64,000 nucleotides of DNA from Winogradskyella jejuensis (GTDB lineage: Bacteria > Bacteroidota > Bacteroidia > Flavobacteriales > Flavobacteriaceae): positions 496,001-560,000 of the forward strand of contig NZ_FQWS01000002.1 in NCBI RefSeq assembly GCF_900129745.1, given 5' to 3'. Positions 56,269-64,000 of this stretch are shown in pieces. The notes under the pieces are model-generated. The model was given only the letters and a program-made list of their open reading frames with translations, was not told the origin of the DNA and did not search any database. A program made the position numbers and the translations under genes. Numbering within the stretch: the stretch's first letter is position 1; every line of letters begins with the position of its first letter.

Positions 56269-57228
56269 ATGCCAATAATAGAATCAACTTACAAACCACT
56301 CTTTTGGGCTAAGAGTGGTTTCGTGTCTACAGTATTTTCTGGTTTAGCTAGAAAAGTCAATGGCGTTAATCAAATTAGAGAACGCATCACGCTACCCGAT
56401 ACTGATTTTTTGGATTTAGACTGGAGTTATGCTGAAAAGCCAAGTCAAAAATGTATCATTCTTTTGCATGGATTAGAAGGTCATGCGCAACGTCCATACT
56501 TAACAGGAGCGGCTAAACTATTCAACCAAAACGGAATAGATGCTTGTGCAGTCAATTTTAGAGGCTGTAGCGGTGAGCCAAACTTGCTTTACAGAAGTTA
56601 TCATTCAGGAGCTACGGAAGATTTAGCATCAGTTGTGAACCATATTGTTTCATTAGATAAGTATGAGGAAATTTACATCAAAGGTATTAGTCTGGGTGCA
56701 AATATGGCGTTGAAATATGTAGGCGAAGAACGAGAGGTATCCAAACAAATAAAAGCCGTTATAGCAATCTCAGCGCCTTGTGATTTAAAAGGCTCTTGCG
56801 ATGAATTACTGAGTTTAAAAAACAAAGCGTATGCTCTCCGATTTTTGGACCATTTAAAGCAAAAGCTAAAACCTAAGTTAGAGCAGTTTTCAGATAAAAT
56901 TTCAGTAGCCGACTATAAGTCTATTAAAACGCTTATCGATTTTGACCATGTGTACACCTCGAAAGCTCACGGATTTATAGATGCTTACGATTACTATGAT
57001 AAAGCAAGCAGTTTGCAGTTTTTACCCAATATTAAAGTCCCGTCATTAGTAATTAATGCGTTGAATGATTCGTTTTTATCTGCGGGATGCTATCCTGTAA
57101 AAGAAGCGAAGAACAATCCTAATCTCCATTTAGAAATGCCGAAATATGGCGGTCATGTAGGGTTTATACAAAAAGGAGAATTTTATTATAATGAGATGCG
57201 GGCTTTGGATTTTATAAATAAACTTTAA
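56269..57228 (+). CDS. Alpha/beta-fold hydrolase, YheT family
   Basis: The 319-residue protein has ILLHGLEGHAQRPYL (about 64-78), nucleophile Ser141 in KGISLGANMALK, and a conserved NFRGCSGEPNL (96-106), the signatures of the YheT/EMB8-like group. The Asp and His of the triad are in ALNDSFLS and GGHVGFI. No signal, cytoplasmic. Substrate unknown; family members act as esterases. The comM gene follows after 28 bp. Confidence 0.92.
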   Translation: MPIIESTYKPLFWAKSGFVSTVFSGLARKVNGVNQIRERITLPDTDFLDLDWSYAEKPSQKCIILLHGLEGHAQRPYLTGAAKLFNQNGIDACAVNFRGCSGEPNLLYRSYHSGATEDLASVVNHIVSLDKYEEIYIKGISLGANMALKYVGEEREVSKQIKAVIAISAPCDLKGSCDELLSLKNKAYALRFLDHLKQKLKPKLEQFSDKISVADYKSIKTLIDFDHVYTSKAHGFIDAYDYYDKASSLQFLPNIKVPSLVINALNDSFLSAGCYPVKEAKNNPNLHLEMPKYGGHVGFIQKGEFYYNEMRALDFINKL

Positions 57229-57256
57229 ATTGTAGCTTTAATTCAAATTATAATCT

Positions 57257-58795
57257 ATGCTCAAAAAAGTCTTCGCCTCCGCCGTTTTTGGTGTTGAAGC
57301 TTCAACAATCACTGTTGAGGTTAATGTAGATAAAGGTGTTGGTTACCATTTGGTAGGTCTGCCAGATAATGCTATTAAAGAGAGTAATTATCGTATTGCA
57401 GCGGCGCTTCAGAATAATGGGTTTAGAATTCCAGGTAAGAAGATTACCATTAACATGGCGCCAGCCGATTTACGAAAAGAAGGTTCGGCTTACGATTTAA
57501 CTTTGGCTATAGGTATTCTAGCCGCATCTAACCAAATAAAAGCAGAAGACTTAGAAGATTATCTCATTATGGGCGAATTATCTTTAGATGGAAGTTTGCA
57601 ACCCATAAAAGGAGCATTGCCAATTGCTGTTAAGGCGAGAGAAGAAGGTTTTAAAGGTTTTATTTTGCCTATTCAGAATGCTAAAGAAGCTGCGATTGTA
57701 AATGATTTAAAAGTTTTTGGGGTTGATAATATCAATCAAGTCATTAATCACTTTGATAAAGGCGAGCAACTTGAGCAAACTATTATAAATACACGTGAAG
57801 AATTCTATAAAAATCTAGATTTTCCAGAGTTTGATTTTGCAGATGTCAAAGGTCAAGAAAGTATTAAACGTTGCATGGAGATTGCGGCGGCTGGTGGACA
57901 TAATATTATTTTGATTGGTCCACCAGGTTCTGGTAAAACCATGTTGGCAAAGCGTTTGCCGAGTATTTTACCACCAATGACTTTACATGAGGCTTTAGAA
58001 ACGACTAAAATACATTCCGTTGTTGGCAGAGTAAAAGCGCATGCAGGATTAATGGCACAGCGACCGTTTCGAAGTCCTCACCATACGATATCAAACGTTG
58101 CTCTAGTCGGTGGTGGAAGTTATCCACAACCTGGTGAAATATCCTTATCCCATAATGGTGTTTTGTTTTTAGATGAATTACCAGAGTTTAAACGTGAAGT
58201 TCTTGAAGTGATGAGACAACCTTTGGAGGATAGAGAAGTCACGATTTCTCGAGCAAAATTCACAGTGACGTATCCAAGTTCGTTCATGTTGGTGGCCAGT
58301 ATGAATCCAAGTCCAAGCGGTTATTTCAATGACCCAGATGCACCAATAACCTCTAGTCCAGCAGAAATGCAGCGTTATATGGGTAAAATTTCAGGGCCAT
58401 TATTAGACCGTATTGATATACATATCGAAGTGACACCTGTACCTTTTGAAAAATTGTCAGAAGAACGAAAAGGCGAGTCTTCGGTGGAGATAAGAAAGCG
58501 AGTAACTGCTGCTAGAGAAGTTCAGACAAAACGCTTTAAAGAATTAGAAAATGTGCATTACAACGCACAAATGAATACTAAACAAATTCGTGAGTACTGC
58601 AAGTTAGACGATGCTTCGCTTCAGCTTTTAAAATCTGCTATGGAGCGTTTAAATTTGTCGGCAAGAGCTTATGATAGAATACTAAAAGTCGCCAGAACTA
58701 TCGCTGATTTAGAAGGAACAAAAGATGTGCAAGGCAACCATATTAGTGAAGCTATTCAATATCGTAGTTTAGACCGTGATGGTTGGCTAGGTTAG
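57257..58795 (+). CDS. comM: YifB/ComM-family Mg-chelatase-like AAA+ ATPase
   Basis: The 512-residue protein has an N-terminal Lon-protease-like domain (about 1-170), then AAA+ Walker A GPPGSGKT (221-228) and Walker B in GVLFLDELPEFK, and a C-terminal Mg-chelatase domain. ComM extends recombination intermediates in natural transformation, working as a hexameric helicase in the cytoplasm. Homologues are found in nontransformable bacteria too, so competence is not implied. Converges on the TPR membrane protein with a 4-bp gap. Confidence 0.93.
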   Translation: MLKKVFASAVFGVEASTITVEVNVDKGVGYHLVGLPDNAIKESNYRIAAALQNNGFRIPGKKITINMAPADLRKEGSAYDLTLAIGILAASNQIKAEDLEDYLIMGELSLDGSLQPIKGALPIAVKAREEGFKGFILPIQNAKEAAIVNDLKVFGVDNINQVINHFDKGEQLEQTIINTREEFYKNLDFPEFDFADVKGQESIKRCMEIAAAGGHNIILIGPPGSGKTMLAKRLPSILPPMTLHEALETTKIHSVVGRVKAHAGLMAQRPFRSPHHTISNVALVGGGSYPQPGEISLSHNGVLFLDELPEFKREVLEVMRQPLEDREVTISRAKFTVTYPSSFMLVASMNPSPSGYFNDPDAPITSSPAEMQRYMGKISGPLLDRIDIHIEVTPVPFEKLSEERKGESSVEIRKRVTAAREVQTKRFKELENVHYNAQMNTKQIREYCKLDDASLQLLKSAMERLNLSARAYDRILKVARTIADLEGTKDVQGNHISEAIQYRSLDRDGWLG

Positions 58796-58799
58796 ACAC

Positions 58800-60956
58800 T
58801 TACTCGTCTTTGAATAAGTAATTATTGTTTTCCATTAACTTTTTCCAAGTTTTGGTTTCGTTTTCATAACTATACACCGCAGAGGCTTGTCTGCCATTTG
58901 CTGTAGTTTCAAACGCATACTGATTGTTATATCTAGAAAGTGAAATATAGCTATCTTCAGAGATAGGATACAAGTGGAGTTTGGTATTTCCTTGACGCTC
59001 GTAATAGAGTTTGTTATCTTCAATCCAAAATTGACGAGCATTACCATAACTACCAATTATGTTAGAGTATTGCTCAATGATTTCTTCTTCAGGTTTAGAT
59101 TTTACATATTCTATATGTTGTAAGCCAAGTTTTAAAAAGTAGTGTTCAGGATAATTTTCTATTGCTATTTTGTAGAGTTTTTCAGCAGTTTCATAATCGC
59201 TTTTAACTAACGCTTCTTCAGCATTTTTTATGGTATCGTCATAGCGCCAATAATAGTAGACATTCCTATTGTTGTAGTTATGCTCCGTATTAACCGTTGC
59301 GTAAAATTTACCTTTACTATCTTCTAAAAATGTATTGATATTTATATTTCCATTAATATAGCTTCCTAACATTAGCTTATTGTCATCGGCTAAAATAGGT
59401 GCACTTAGTTGTTGGTTAGATACATAGCATAACAATTTATCGTTCTCCATCCAATATTCGTAAACTTGTTCTAAACTTTGTGACCTATATTTCCCTACAA
59501 ATCTTAGTAATGCTTTTTTTGTTGCTTTATTTTTAGATAAATAATCAATTACAGAGTCAACAGGTTCTGTAAAGTTTTTCCATCCAGGGTTAAGTAGTTT
59601 AGCACGTTCTTGGGTTTTTTTAGCAGCTTCTATATCTCCTTTTAGTAATTGCGGTCTTATTTTTAGCGCAAAGAGACTAGGATTGTTTGGCTGTACAATC
59701 TCTAAACTCTTTATTGCTGTTATAATTTCATCATAATTACCAGAGACTAAACTAGCATTCAATAAATTAGTTCCATTTTCAATGCTTTTATTGTTGTCGT
59801 AACGTTCTTGCGAGTATTTAGTATAGGCTTCAACTTGCTTTGTTTCGCCATAAACCGCATACAAAAGCCTGTTATATATTTCGTCACTTGGGTCAATTTC
59901 TAGTTGAAGTTTCAGTAATTTTTCAGCCATATCCCATTCTTCGTAGGCAATATGTCTTAATATTCTAATTTGAAGCTGACGCTGTAGTGGGAGTTTTCCA
60001 CTATAACGATAGGCTTGATTAATGAGTTTTTTCTCGCCCTCTTCACCAAAACTATAACGAATACTACGCTGTGCGTTTTCAAAATAAGACATAGCAAATG
60101 TAGGGTCTAATTCTTGCGCTCTGTAATAATCACGGTTAATATGAGCTTTTATAGCTTCAAGCGAGTTGCTGTAAAACTCGTTAAGGTTTAGGTCAATATA
60201 TAAGTCCCTTTTTACTTCTGTTAGCCCAATATTGTCTTTAACAAATACACTTGCTTCGTCTAAAAGATTCAACAAATCGTTTCCTTCAAAAGTTTTTTCC
60301 GAAAGAACTTTACCATTTTTAGCATTTCTAACTTTTGGAGTCACCTTAAAAGTATCACCGTTAACCTCATAAGTACCATCGACATAATAATCATTAAAAA
60401 TTCGAGACTCCGTCACCTTATTAACCGTGCCATACGAGTCTGATTTAGTGACAGAAAGTGTTTTGTCTTGCGACAAATCTTGGTAAAGGAGTTCTTGAAT
60501 GCCGTCTTGTAACCATGTATTAATAGTGTCATTTACTGTAGGTTCAAACTGATAAATAGGGAGTCCTATCCTAAACTCTTCTTTGGTGATGAGTTGTGTG
60601 GCCAGATTACCTTCGTCGTTGGTGTAACTTATCTCCTTCGTGGTAGCGCCTAAGTCGCTATTACCAAATCCAAAATAAGTAATGATAGCAAGTAAAATAA
60701 CATTTAGTGGAAAGATAATTTTTTCTCTGAGCTTAAGTATACCTTCATTAATGCGGTCTTGATTGTAAAAATAGATAAGCACAGATGGGATGACCCCGAT
60801 AAAAATCCATAAGAGTAAATCTACCCAATTAGGAGAAATATCGTAACGATTTAGAATCCAATCTACAAACTGTAAAAATGTCCATGCGGCAACGAGATAG
60901 GCAGCCAAAAATTGTAAGGTTTTTATCCACTTTCTTTTTCGCGACTGTCCTTCCAT
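58800..60956 (-). CDS. Membrane-anchored TPR protein with TolB-like domain
   Basis: I use the ATG at 60956 (718 residues); the 61064 start would add 36 unrelated residues. Three membrane segments lie near 12-34, 45-65 and 80-97 (AAYLVAAWTFLQFVDWIL, WVDLLLWIFIGVIPSVLIYF). About 110-230 resembles the FlgO/TolB-like domain that follows such anchors in signalling proteins, and about 240-580 has TPR helices (AMSYFENAQRSIRY, AEALVKSDYETAEKLYKIAI). Its cytoplasmic N-terminus is short and carries no DNA-binding domain. Role unknown. Confidence 0.83.
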   Translation of the reverse strand: MEGQSRKRKWIKTLQFLAAYLVAAWTFLQFVDWILNRYDISPNWVDLLLWIFIGVIPSVLIYFYNQDRINEGILKLREKIIFPLNVILLAIITYFGFGNSDLGATTKEISYTNDEGNLATQLITKEEFRIGLPIYQFEPTVNDTINTWLQDGIQELLYQDLSQDKTLSVTKSDSYGTVNKVTESRIFNDYYVDGTYEVNGDTFKVTPKVRNAKNGKVLSEKTFEGNDLLNLLDEASVFVKDNIGLTEVKRDLYIDLNLNEFYSNSLEAIKAHINRDYYRAQELDPTFAMSYFENAQRSIRYSFGEEGEKKLINQAYRYSGKLPLQRQLQIRILRHIAYEEWDMAEKLLKLQLEIDPSDEIYNRLLYAVYGETKQVEAYTKYSQERYDNNKSIENGTNLLNASLVSGNYDEIITAIKSLEIVQPNNPSLFALKIRPQLLKGDIEAAKKTQERAKLLNPGWKNFTEPVDSVIDYLSKNKATKKALLRFVGKYRSQSLEQVYEYWMENDKLLCYVSNQQLSAPILADDNKLMLGSYINGNININTFLEDSKGKFYATVNTEHNYNNRNVYYYWRYDDTIKNAEEALVKSDYETAEKLYKIAIENYPEHYFLKLGLQHIEYVKSKPEEEIIEQYSNIIGSYGNARQFWIEDNKLYYERQGNTKLHLYPISEDSYISLSRYNNQYAFETTANGRQASAVYSYENETKTWKKLMENNNYLFKDE

Positions 60957-61046
60957 AAACTTTTTTAACTTGTTAAGCGGTAACTTTTTTTTGAATTCAA
61001 TTTGAAAGATATATAATATTAATGAAAAGTGAAGAATTGTAAATTG

Positions 61047-61054
61047 TATTTTTG
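61047..61054 (+). promoter_or_regulatory. -7 promoter box of the DUF2891-Nramp-pxpA operon
   Basis: TATTTTTG, perfect TAnnTTTG, 25 bp before the ATG at 61080. No TTG at the ideal spacing. Confidence 0.55.
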
Positions 61055-61079
61055 AGAATGCCACTAATAAAAATGTAGA

Positions 61080-62201
61080 ATGAAAAATTTTAGAATAGCG
61101 CTTTTAGTTTTTATAGTTTTTAGTTGTGTTGAAGATAAATCAACCAGCATAGAATCTTCATCAATTAAAAGTGAAAAGGTTATAAAACAATCTGAAGCGC
61201 CAGTTTTAAATAGCGATGAAGCTAATCGTTTAGCCGAACTCCCTTTAGCGTGTGTTAATGTTGAATATCCAAACCGATTGGGACAAACTTTGGGTAGTGA
61301 TAAAGATTTAAAATCTCCGAAGGAGTTGCATCCTGCTTTTTACGGCTGTTTTGATTGGCATTCTGCAGTTCACGGACATTGGAGTTTGGTTAGCTTGATG
61401 CGTCAATTTCCTGATTTAAATAGAGCTAATGAAATAGAAGCATGGTTGCTAAATAGCATTTCAAAAGAAAATATTGAAAGAGAAGTAGCCTACTTTGATG
61501 ATAAAAATAATAAGTCTTTTGAACGAACTTATGGCTGGGCGTGGTTATTGAAACTTGCTGAAGAGCTTCATAAATGGGATAGTAAAGTGGCGCGAGAAGT
61601 AGAAAAAAATCTTCAGCCTTTAACAGATTTAATCGTTGATAAGTATATAGAATTCCTGCCAAAACTAAATTACCCAATCCGAGTGGGAGAACATCCTAAC
61701 ACGTCATTTGGGTTGAGTTTTGCGTATGACTATGCTATAACTTTGAATAATACGGAGTTAAAATTATTAATTGAAAAGCGGGCCAAAGATTTTTATTTTT
61801 TTGATTCTGGTTGTCCGTTAGGATGGGAGCCAAGTGGCTTTGATTTCTTGTCTCCATGCTTGGAAGAAGCTGCTTTGATGAAACGTGTTTTACCTAAAGA
61901 AGAATTTGTAATCTGGTTTGGCGACTTTCTACCGCAACTAAAAGATGAAAGCTTTAATCTCGAAGTTGGTAGAGTCTCAGACCGTACAGACGGTAAGCTA
62001 GTGCATTTAGATGGCGTTAATTTCTCAAGAGCTTGGAGCCTAAACTATATTGCTAAGGACTTACCTGAGTATTCGCATCTTAAAAACTTAGCCAATACAC
62101 ATATTAATAATTCATTACCAAGTATTGTTGATGACAGTTATGAAGGCGGACACTGGTTGGGTAGTTTTGCTATTTATGCACTAAATTCAATTGAGCGTTA
62201 A
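61080..62201 (+). CDS. DUF2891-family lipoprotein
   Basis: The 373-residue protein has a lipobox with Cys16 (FIVFSC-VEDK). The DUF2891 segments are NRLGQTLGSDKDLKSP, HPAFYGCFDWHSAVHGHWSLV (about 87-107), FERTYGWAWLLKLAEE and the later VHLDGVNFSRAW. The domain is helical, resembling an alpha/alpha barrel. Function unknown. It overlaps the Nramp-like gene by one base (TAATG), so the three genes form a tightly coupled operon; a role in 5-oxoproline or peptide handling is a guess from context. Confidence 0.87.
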   Translation: MKNFRIALLVFIVFSCVEDKSTSIESSSIKSEKVIKQSEAPVLNSDEANRLAELPLACVNVEYPNRLGQTLGSDKDLKSPKELHPAFYGCFDWHSAVHGHWSLVSLMRQFPDLNRANEIEAWLLNSISKENIEREVAYFDDKNNKSFERTYGWAWLLKLAEELHKWDSKVAREVEKNLQPLTDLIVDKYIEFLPKLNYPIRVGEHPNTSFGLSFAYDYAITLNNTELKLLIEKRAKDFYFFDSGCPLGWEPSGFDFLSPCLEEAALMKRVLPKEEFVIWFGDFLPQLKDESFNLEVGRVSDRTDGKLVHLDGVNFSRAWSLNYIAKDLPEYSHLKNLANTHINNSLPSIVDDSYEGGHWLGSFAIYALNSIER

Positions 62202-63424
62202 TGAAAAAGTTTTTTAAAAACATTGGTCCTGGACCATTAGTTGCTGCAGCATTTATTGGACCGGGTACAGTAACACTTTGTACTTTGGCTGGGGTAAACT
62301 TTGGTTATGCTCTGCTTTGGGCAATGACACTTTCTATTTTGGCAACTGTTGTTTTACAAGAAATGTCAGCGCGTTTGGGCGTTGTAACCCAAAAAGGATT
62401 GTCAGAAACGTTGCGTAATGAAATAAAAAGTCCATTACTAAAATCCATAATTATTGTTCTTATTCTATCTGCAATTGTAATTGGAAATGCTGCTTATGAA
62501 GCTGGAAACATATCAGGAGGTGCATTGGGTATGGAAAAACTTTTTGGGACTGGAAAAGCTGATGTTTTTGGTCTAGAACTAAAGCTTTGGCCATTACTTA
62601 TTGGAATTATAGCTTTCTTTCTTTTGTATATAGGGAATTATAAAATTATTGAACGTGTATTAGTTTTTATGGTTATTCTAATGAGTTTAGCTTTTTTGAT
62701 AACAGCAATTTTGACTAAACCTAATATTCCTGAAGTATTAAAAGGTATGTTTGTGCCGCAATTCCCTCAGAAAAGTATATTAACTATTATTGGGCTAATA
62801 GGAACAACTGTAGTGCCTTATAATATATTTCTACACGCTTCATTAGCAAAAACAAAGTGGAGTTATAAATCCGATTTGCAGTATGCGAGAAAAGATACAG
62901 TTATAGCTGTAGTCTTAGGAGGTTTGGTATCTATGTGTATCATCATTTCGGCTTCCTCTGTGTCATTTCAAGATATAAATAATGCTTCCGATTTGGCACT
63001 GGCGTTAAAACCTTTGTTTGGGGATTATGCTACATATTTCTTGTCTATGGGTTTATTTTCTGCAGGAATAACTAGTGCTATTACAGCTCCTTTAGCAGCG
63101 GCATTTGTAGCTTCGGGATGTTTAGGCTGGGGTAGTGATTTAAAGGCGAAAAAATTTAGGATGGTTTGGATTTTTATTCTGCTATTGGGTGTTATTTTCT
63201 CGTCAGTAGGTTTTAAATCTATAGAAATTATAAAATTTGCTCAAGTCGCTAATGGTTTGCTCTTACCTGTTATTGCAGGAGTTTTACTATGGGTAATGAA
63301 TAAATCAAACATTTTAGGTAGCCACAGAAATTCTAGTCTTCAAAATGTGCTGGGGTTTGTTATTTTAGGAATTACAATTTTCTTGGGAGCAAAAACAATT
63401 TTAAGCGTATTTAATGTCATCTAA
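62201..63424 (+). CDS. Nramp-family homologue lacking the metal-binding motifs (YcsG-like)
   Basis: The 407-residue protein has about 11 membrane segments and Nramp architecture from the start (GPGPLVAAAFIGPG). The TM1 metal motif DPGN is GPGT here (about 21-24), and the TM6 motif MPH is VPY in TTVVPYNIFLHAS. All side chains that bind transition metals in MntH are thus missing. In Bacillus subtilis the related YcsG lies next to ycsF (pxpA), as here. It probably carries a different substrate; 5-oxoproline or an ion coupled to its use is a guess. It overlaps pxpA by 11 bp. Confidence 0.85.
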   Translation: MKKFFKNIGPGPLVAAAFIGPGTVTLCTLAGVNFGYALLWAMTLSILATVVLQEMSARLGVVTQKGLSETLRNEIKSPLLKSIIIVLILSAIVIGNAAYEAGNISGGALGMEKLFGTGKADVFGLELKLWPLLIGIIAFFLLYIGNYKIIERVLVFMVILMSLAFLITAILTKPNIPEVLKGMFVPQFPQKSILTIIGLIGTTVVPYNIFLHASLAKTKWSYKSDLQYARKDTVIAVVLGGLVSMCIIISASSVSFQDINNASDLALALKPLFGDYATYFLSMGLFSAGITSAITAPLAAAFVASGCLGWGSDLKAKKFRMVWIFILLLGVIFSSVGFKSIEIIKFAQVANGLLLPVIAGVLLWVMNKSNILGSHRNSSLQNVLGFVILGITIFLGAKTILSVFNVI

Positions 63425-64000
63425 TCTAAAAATAGATATCAATGCAGATTTAGGGGAAGGTTTAGCTAATGAAGCAGACTTGATACCTTATTTATCATCC
63501 TGTAATATTGCTTGTGGCGGTCATGCAGGAGATTTTGAGACGATGTCAACTGTTGTGAGTTTGGCTAAGCATCATAATGTAAAAATAGGTGCTCATCCAT
63601 CTTTTCCTGATAAGGCAAGTTTTGGCCGCACTGAGTTGAGTATGAATACTAAAGATTTATATGAAAGCTTGAGAGTTCAAATTCAAGACTTGCAAGATGT
63701 TTTACAGAGCCATGATTTAAAAATGAATCATATTAAACCACATGGTGCATTATATAATTTGGCAGCAAAAGATAAAAATACAGCTGAAGTTATTGTAGAT
63801 GTGTTATGTTATTTCTCCAAGGAATTAAAATTGTACGCACCATATAAATCTGTTATTTCTGAAATAGCAAAATCGAAACAAATCGATGTTGTTTTTGAGG
63901 GTTTTGCAGACCGAAATTATAATGAAGATTTGTCCTTAGTTTCGCGTCAAAATACTAAGGCATTAATCACAAAAAAAGAGCATGTTTTTGAGCATGTTTT
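63414..64000 (+). CDS. pxpA: 5-oxoprolinase subunit A, LamB/YcsF family (partial, C-terminus cut)
   Basis: The ATG at 63414 overlaps the end of the Nramp-like gene by 11 bp, and the frame runs off the right edge after 195 codons. The family's signatures are present: LKIDINADLGEG at the start, then SSCNIACGGHAGD, IGAHPSFPDKASFGR and HIKPHGALYN. PxpA with PxpB and PxpC cleaves 5-oxoproline (pyroglutamate) to glutamate at the expense of ATP. PxpB and PxpC should lie just beyond the window. Confidence 0.94.
   Translation, partial: MSSNLKIDINADLGEGLANEADLIPYLSSCNIACGGHAGDFETMSTVVSLAKHHNVKIGAHPSFPDKASFGRTELSMNTKDLYESLRVQIQDLQDVLQSHDLKMNHIKPHGALYNLAAKDKNTAEVIVDVLCYFSKELKLYAPYKSVISEIAKSKQIDVVFEGFADRNYNEDLSLVSRQNTKALITKKEHVFEHV

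Noticed and set aside
62201..63424. Classic MntH-type manganese transporter
   Set aside because: The DPGN and MPH metal motifs are GPGT and VPY.

Overview
The window is an ordinary chromosomal stretch of a marine-type Flavobacteriaceae bacterium (Bacteroidetes). The evidence is low GC, almost no Shine-Dalgarno sites, Bacteroidetes -7 promoter boxes (TAnnTTTG, sometimes with an upstream TTG), many signal peptides that leave Gln as first mature residue, CarboxypepD_reg-like proteins, LytTR/LytS signalling and typical flavobacterial intergenic repeats. I cannot name the genus.

Layout. 1-5.6 kb: a cut sirtuin, a TPR-like secreted protein, TrmH, a VOC protein and a large DEAD-box helicase with a long leader. 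5.8-7.7 kb: an accessory patch with a SUKH-like protein and an Ntn hydrolase, bounded by hairpins and attC-like cores. 7.8-19.7 kb: mostly minus-strand exported and housekeeping genes (serine hydrolase, RdgB, FahA back-to-back with GlyA, thioesterase, glutaminyl cyclase). 19.75 kb: the SRP RNA. 20-27 kb: SDR, lipoproteins, a transaldolase-type aldolase and an ABC-F protein. 27.5-31 kb: an oxidative-stress cluster (KatG, ankyrin protein, 2-Cys peroxiredoxin). 31-38 kb: NhaC, a membrane hydrolase, a Cys/Met-metabolism PLP enzyme divergent from an Lrp/AsnC regulator, a CPBP protein and an S41 peptidase. 38-42.4 kb: dihydrolipoyl dehydrogenase, DinB and DUF922 proteins, then a second cassette-like unit. 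42.4-47.4 kb: LytTR/LytS two-component pair, ExbB-like/TonB-like pair, serine hydrolase, DUF2721. 47.4-58.8 kb: RhlE-type helicase, PabB, sigma-like protein, TilS, adenine deaminase, CocE-type hydrolase, YheT-type hydrolase, ComM. 58.8-64 kb: a TPR membrane protein, then an operon of DUF2891, an unusual Nramp homologue and PxpA (cut by the window end).

Themes. Nine signal-peptidase-I substrates have Gln at +1, and the window also encodes the glutaminyl cyclase that would convert it to pyroglutamate; PxpA would break down free 5-oxoproline. There is no phage, IS element, CRISPR array, rRNA or tRNA that I can see. The least explained material is the pair of loci (5.84-7.73 kb and 41.65-42.44 kb) where genes sit between a shared 63-65 bp partly palindromic element upstream and a strong hairpin downstream, resembling integron gene cassettes. 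All motif reading was by eye; no searches or folding programs were run.
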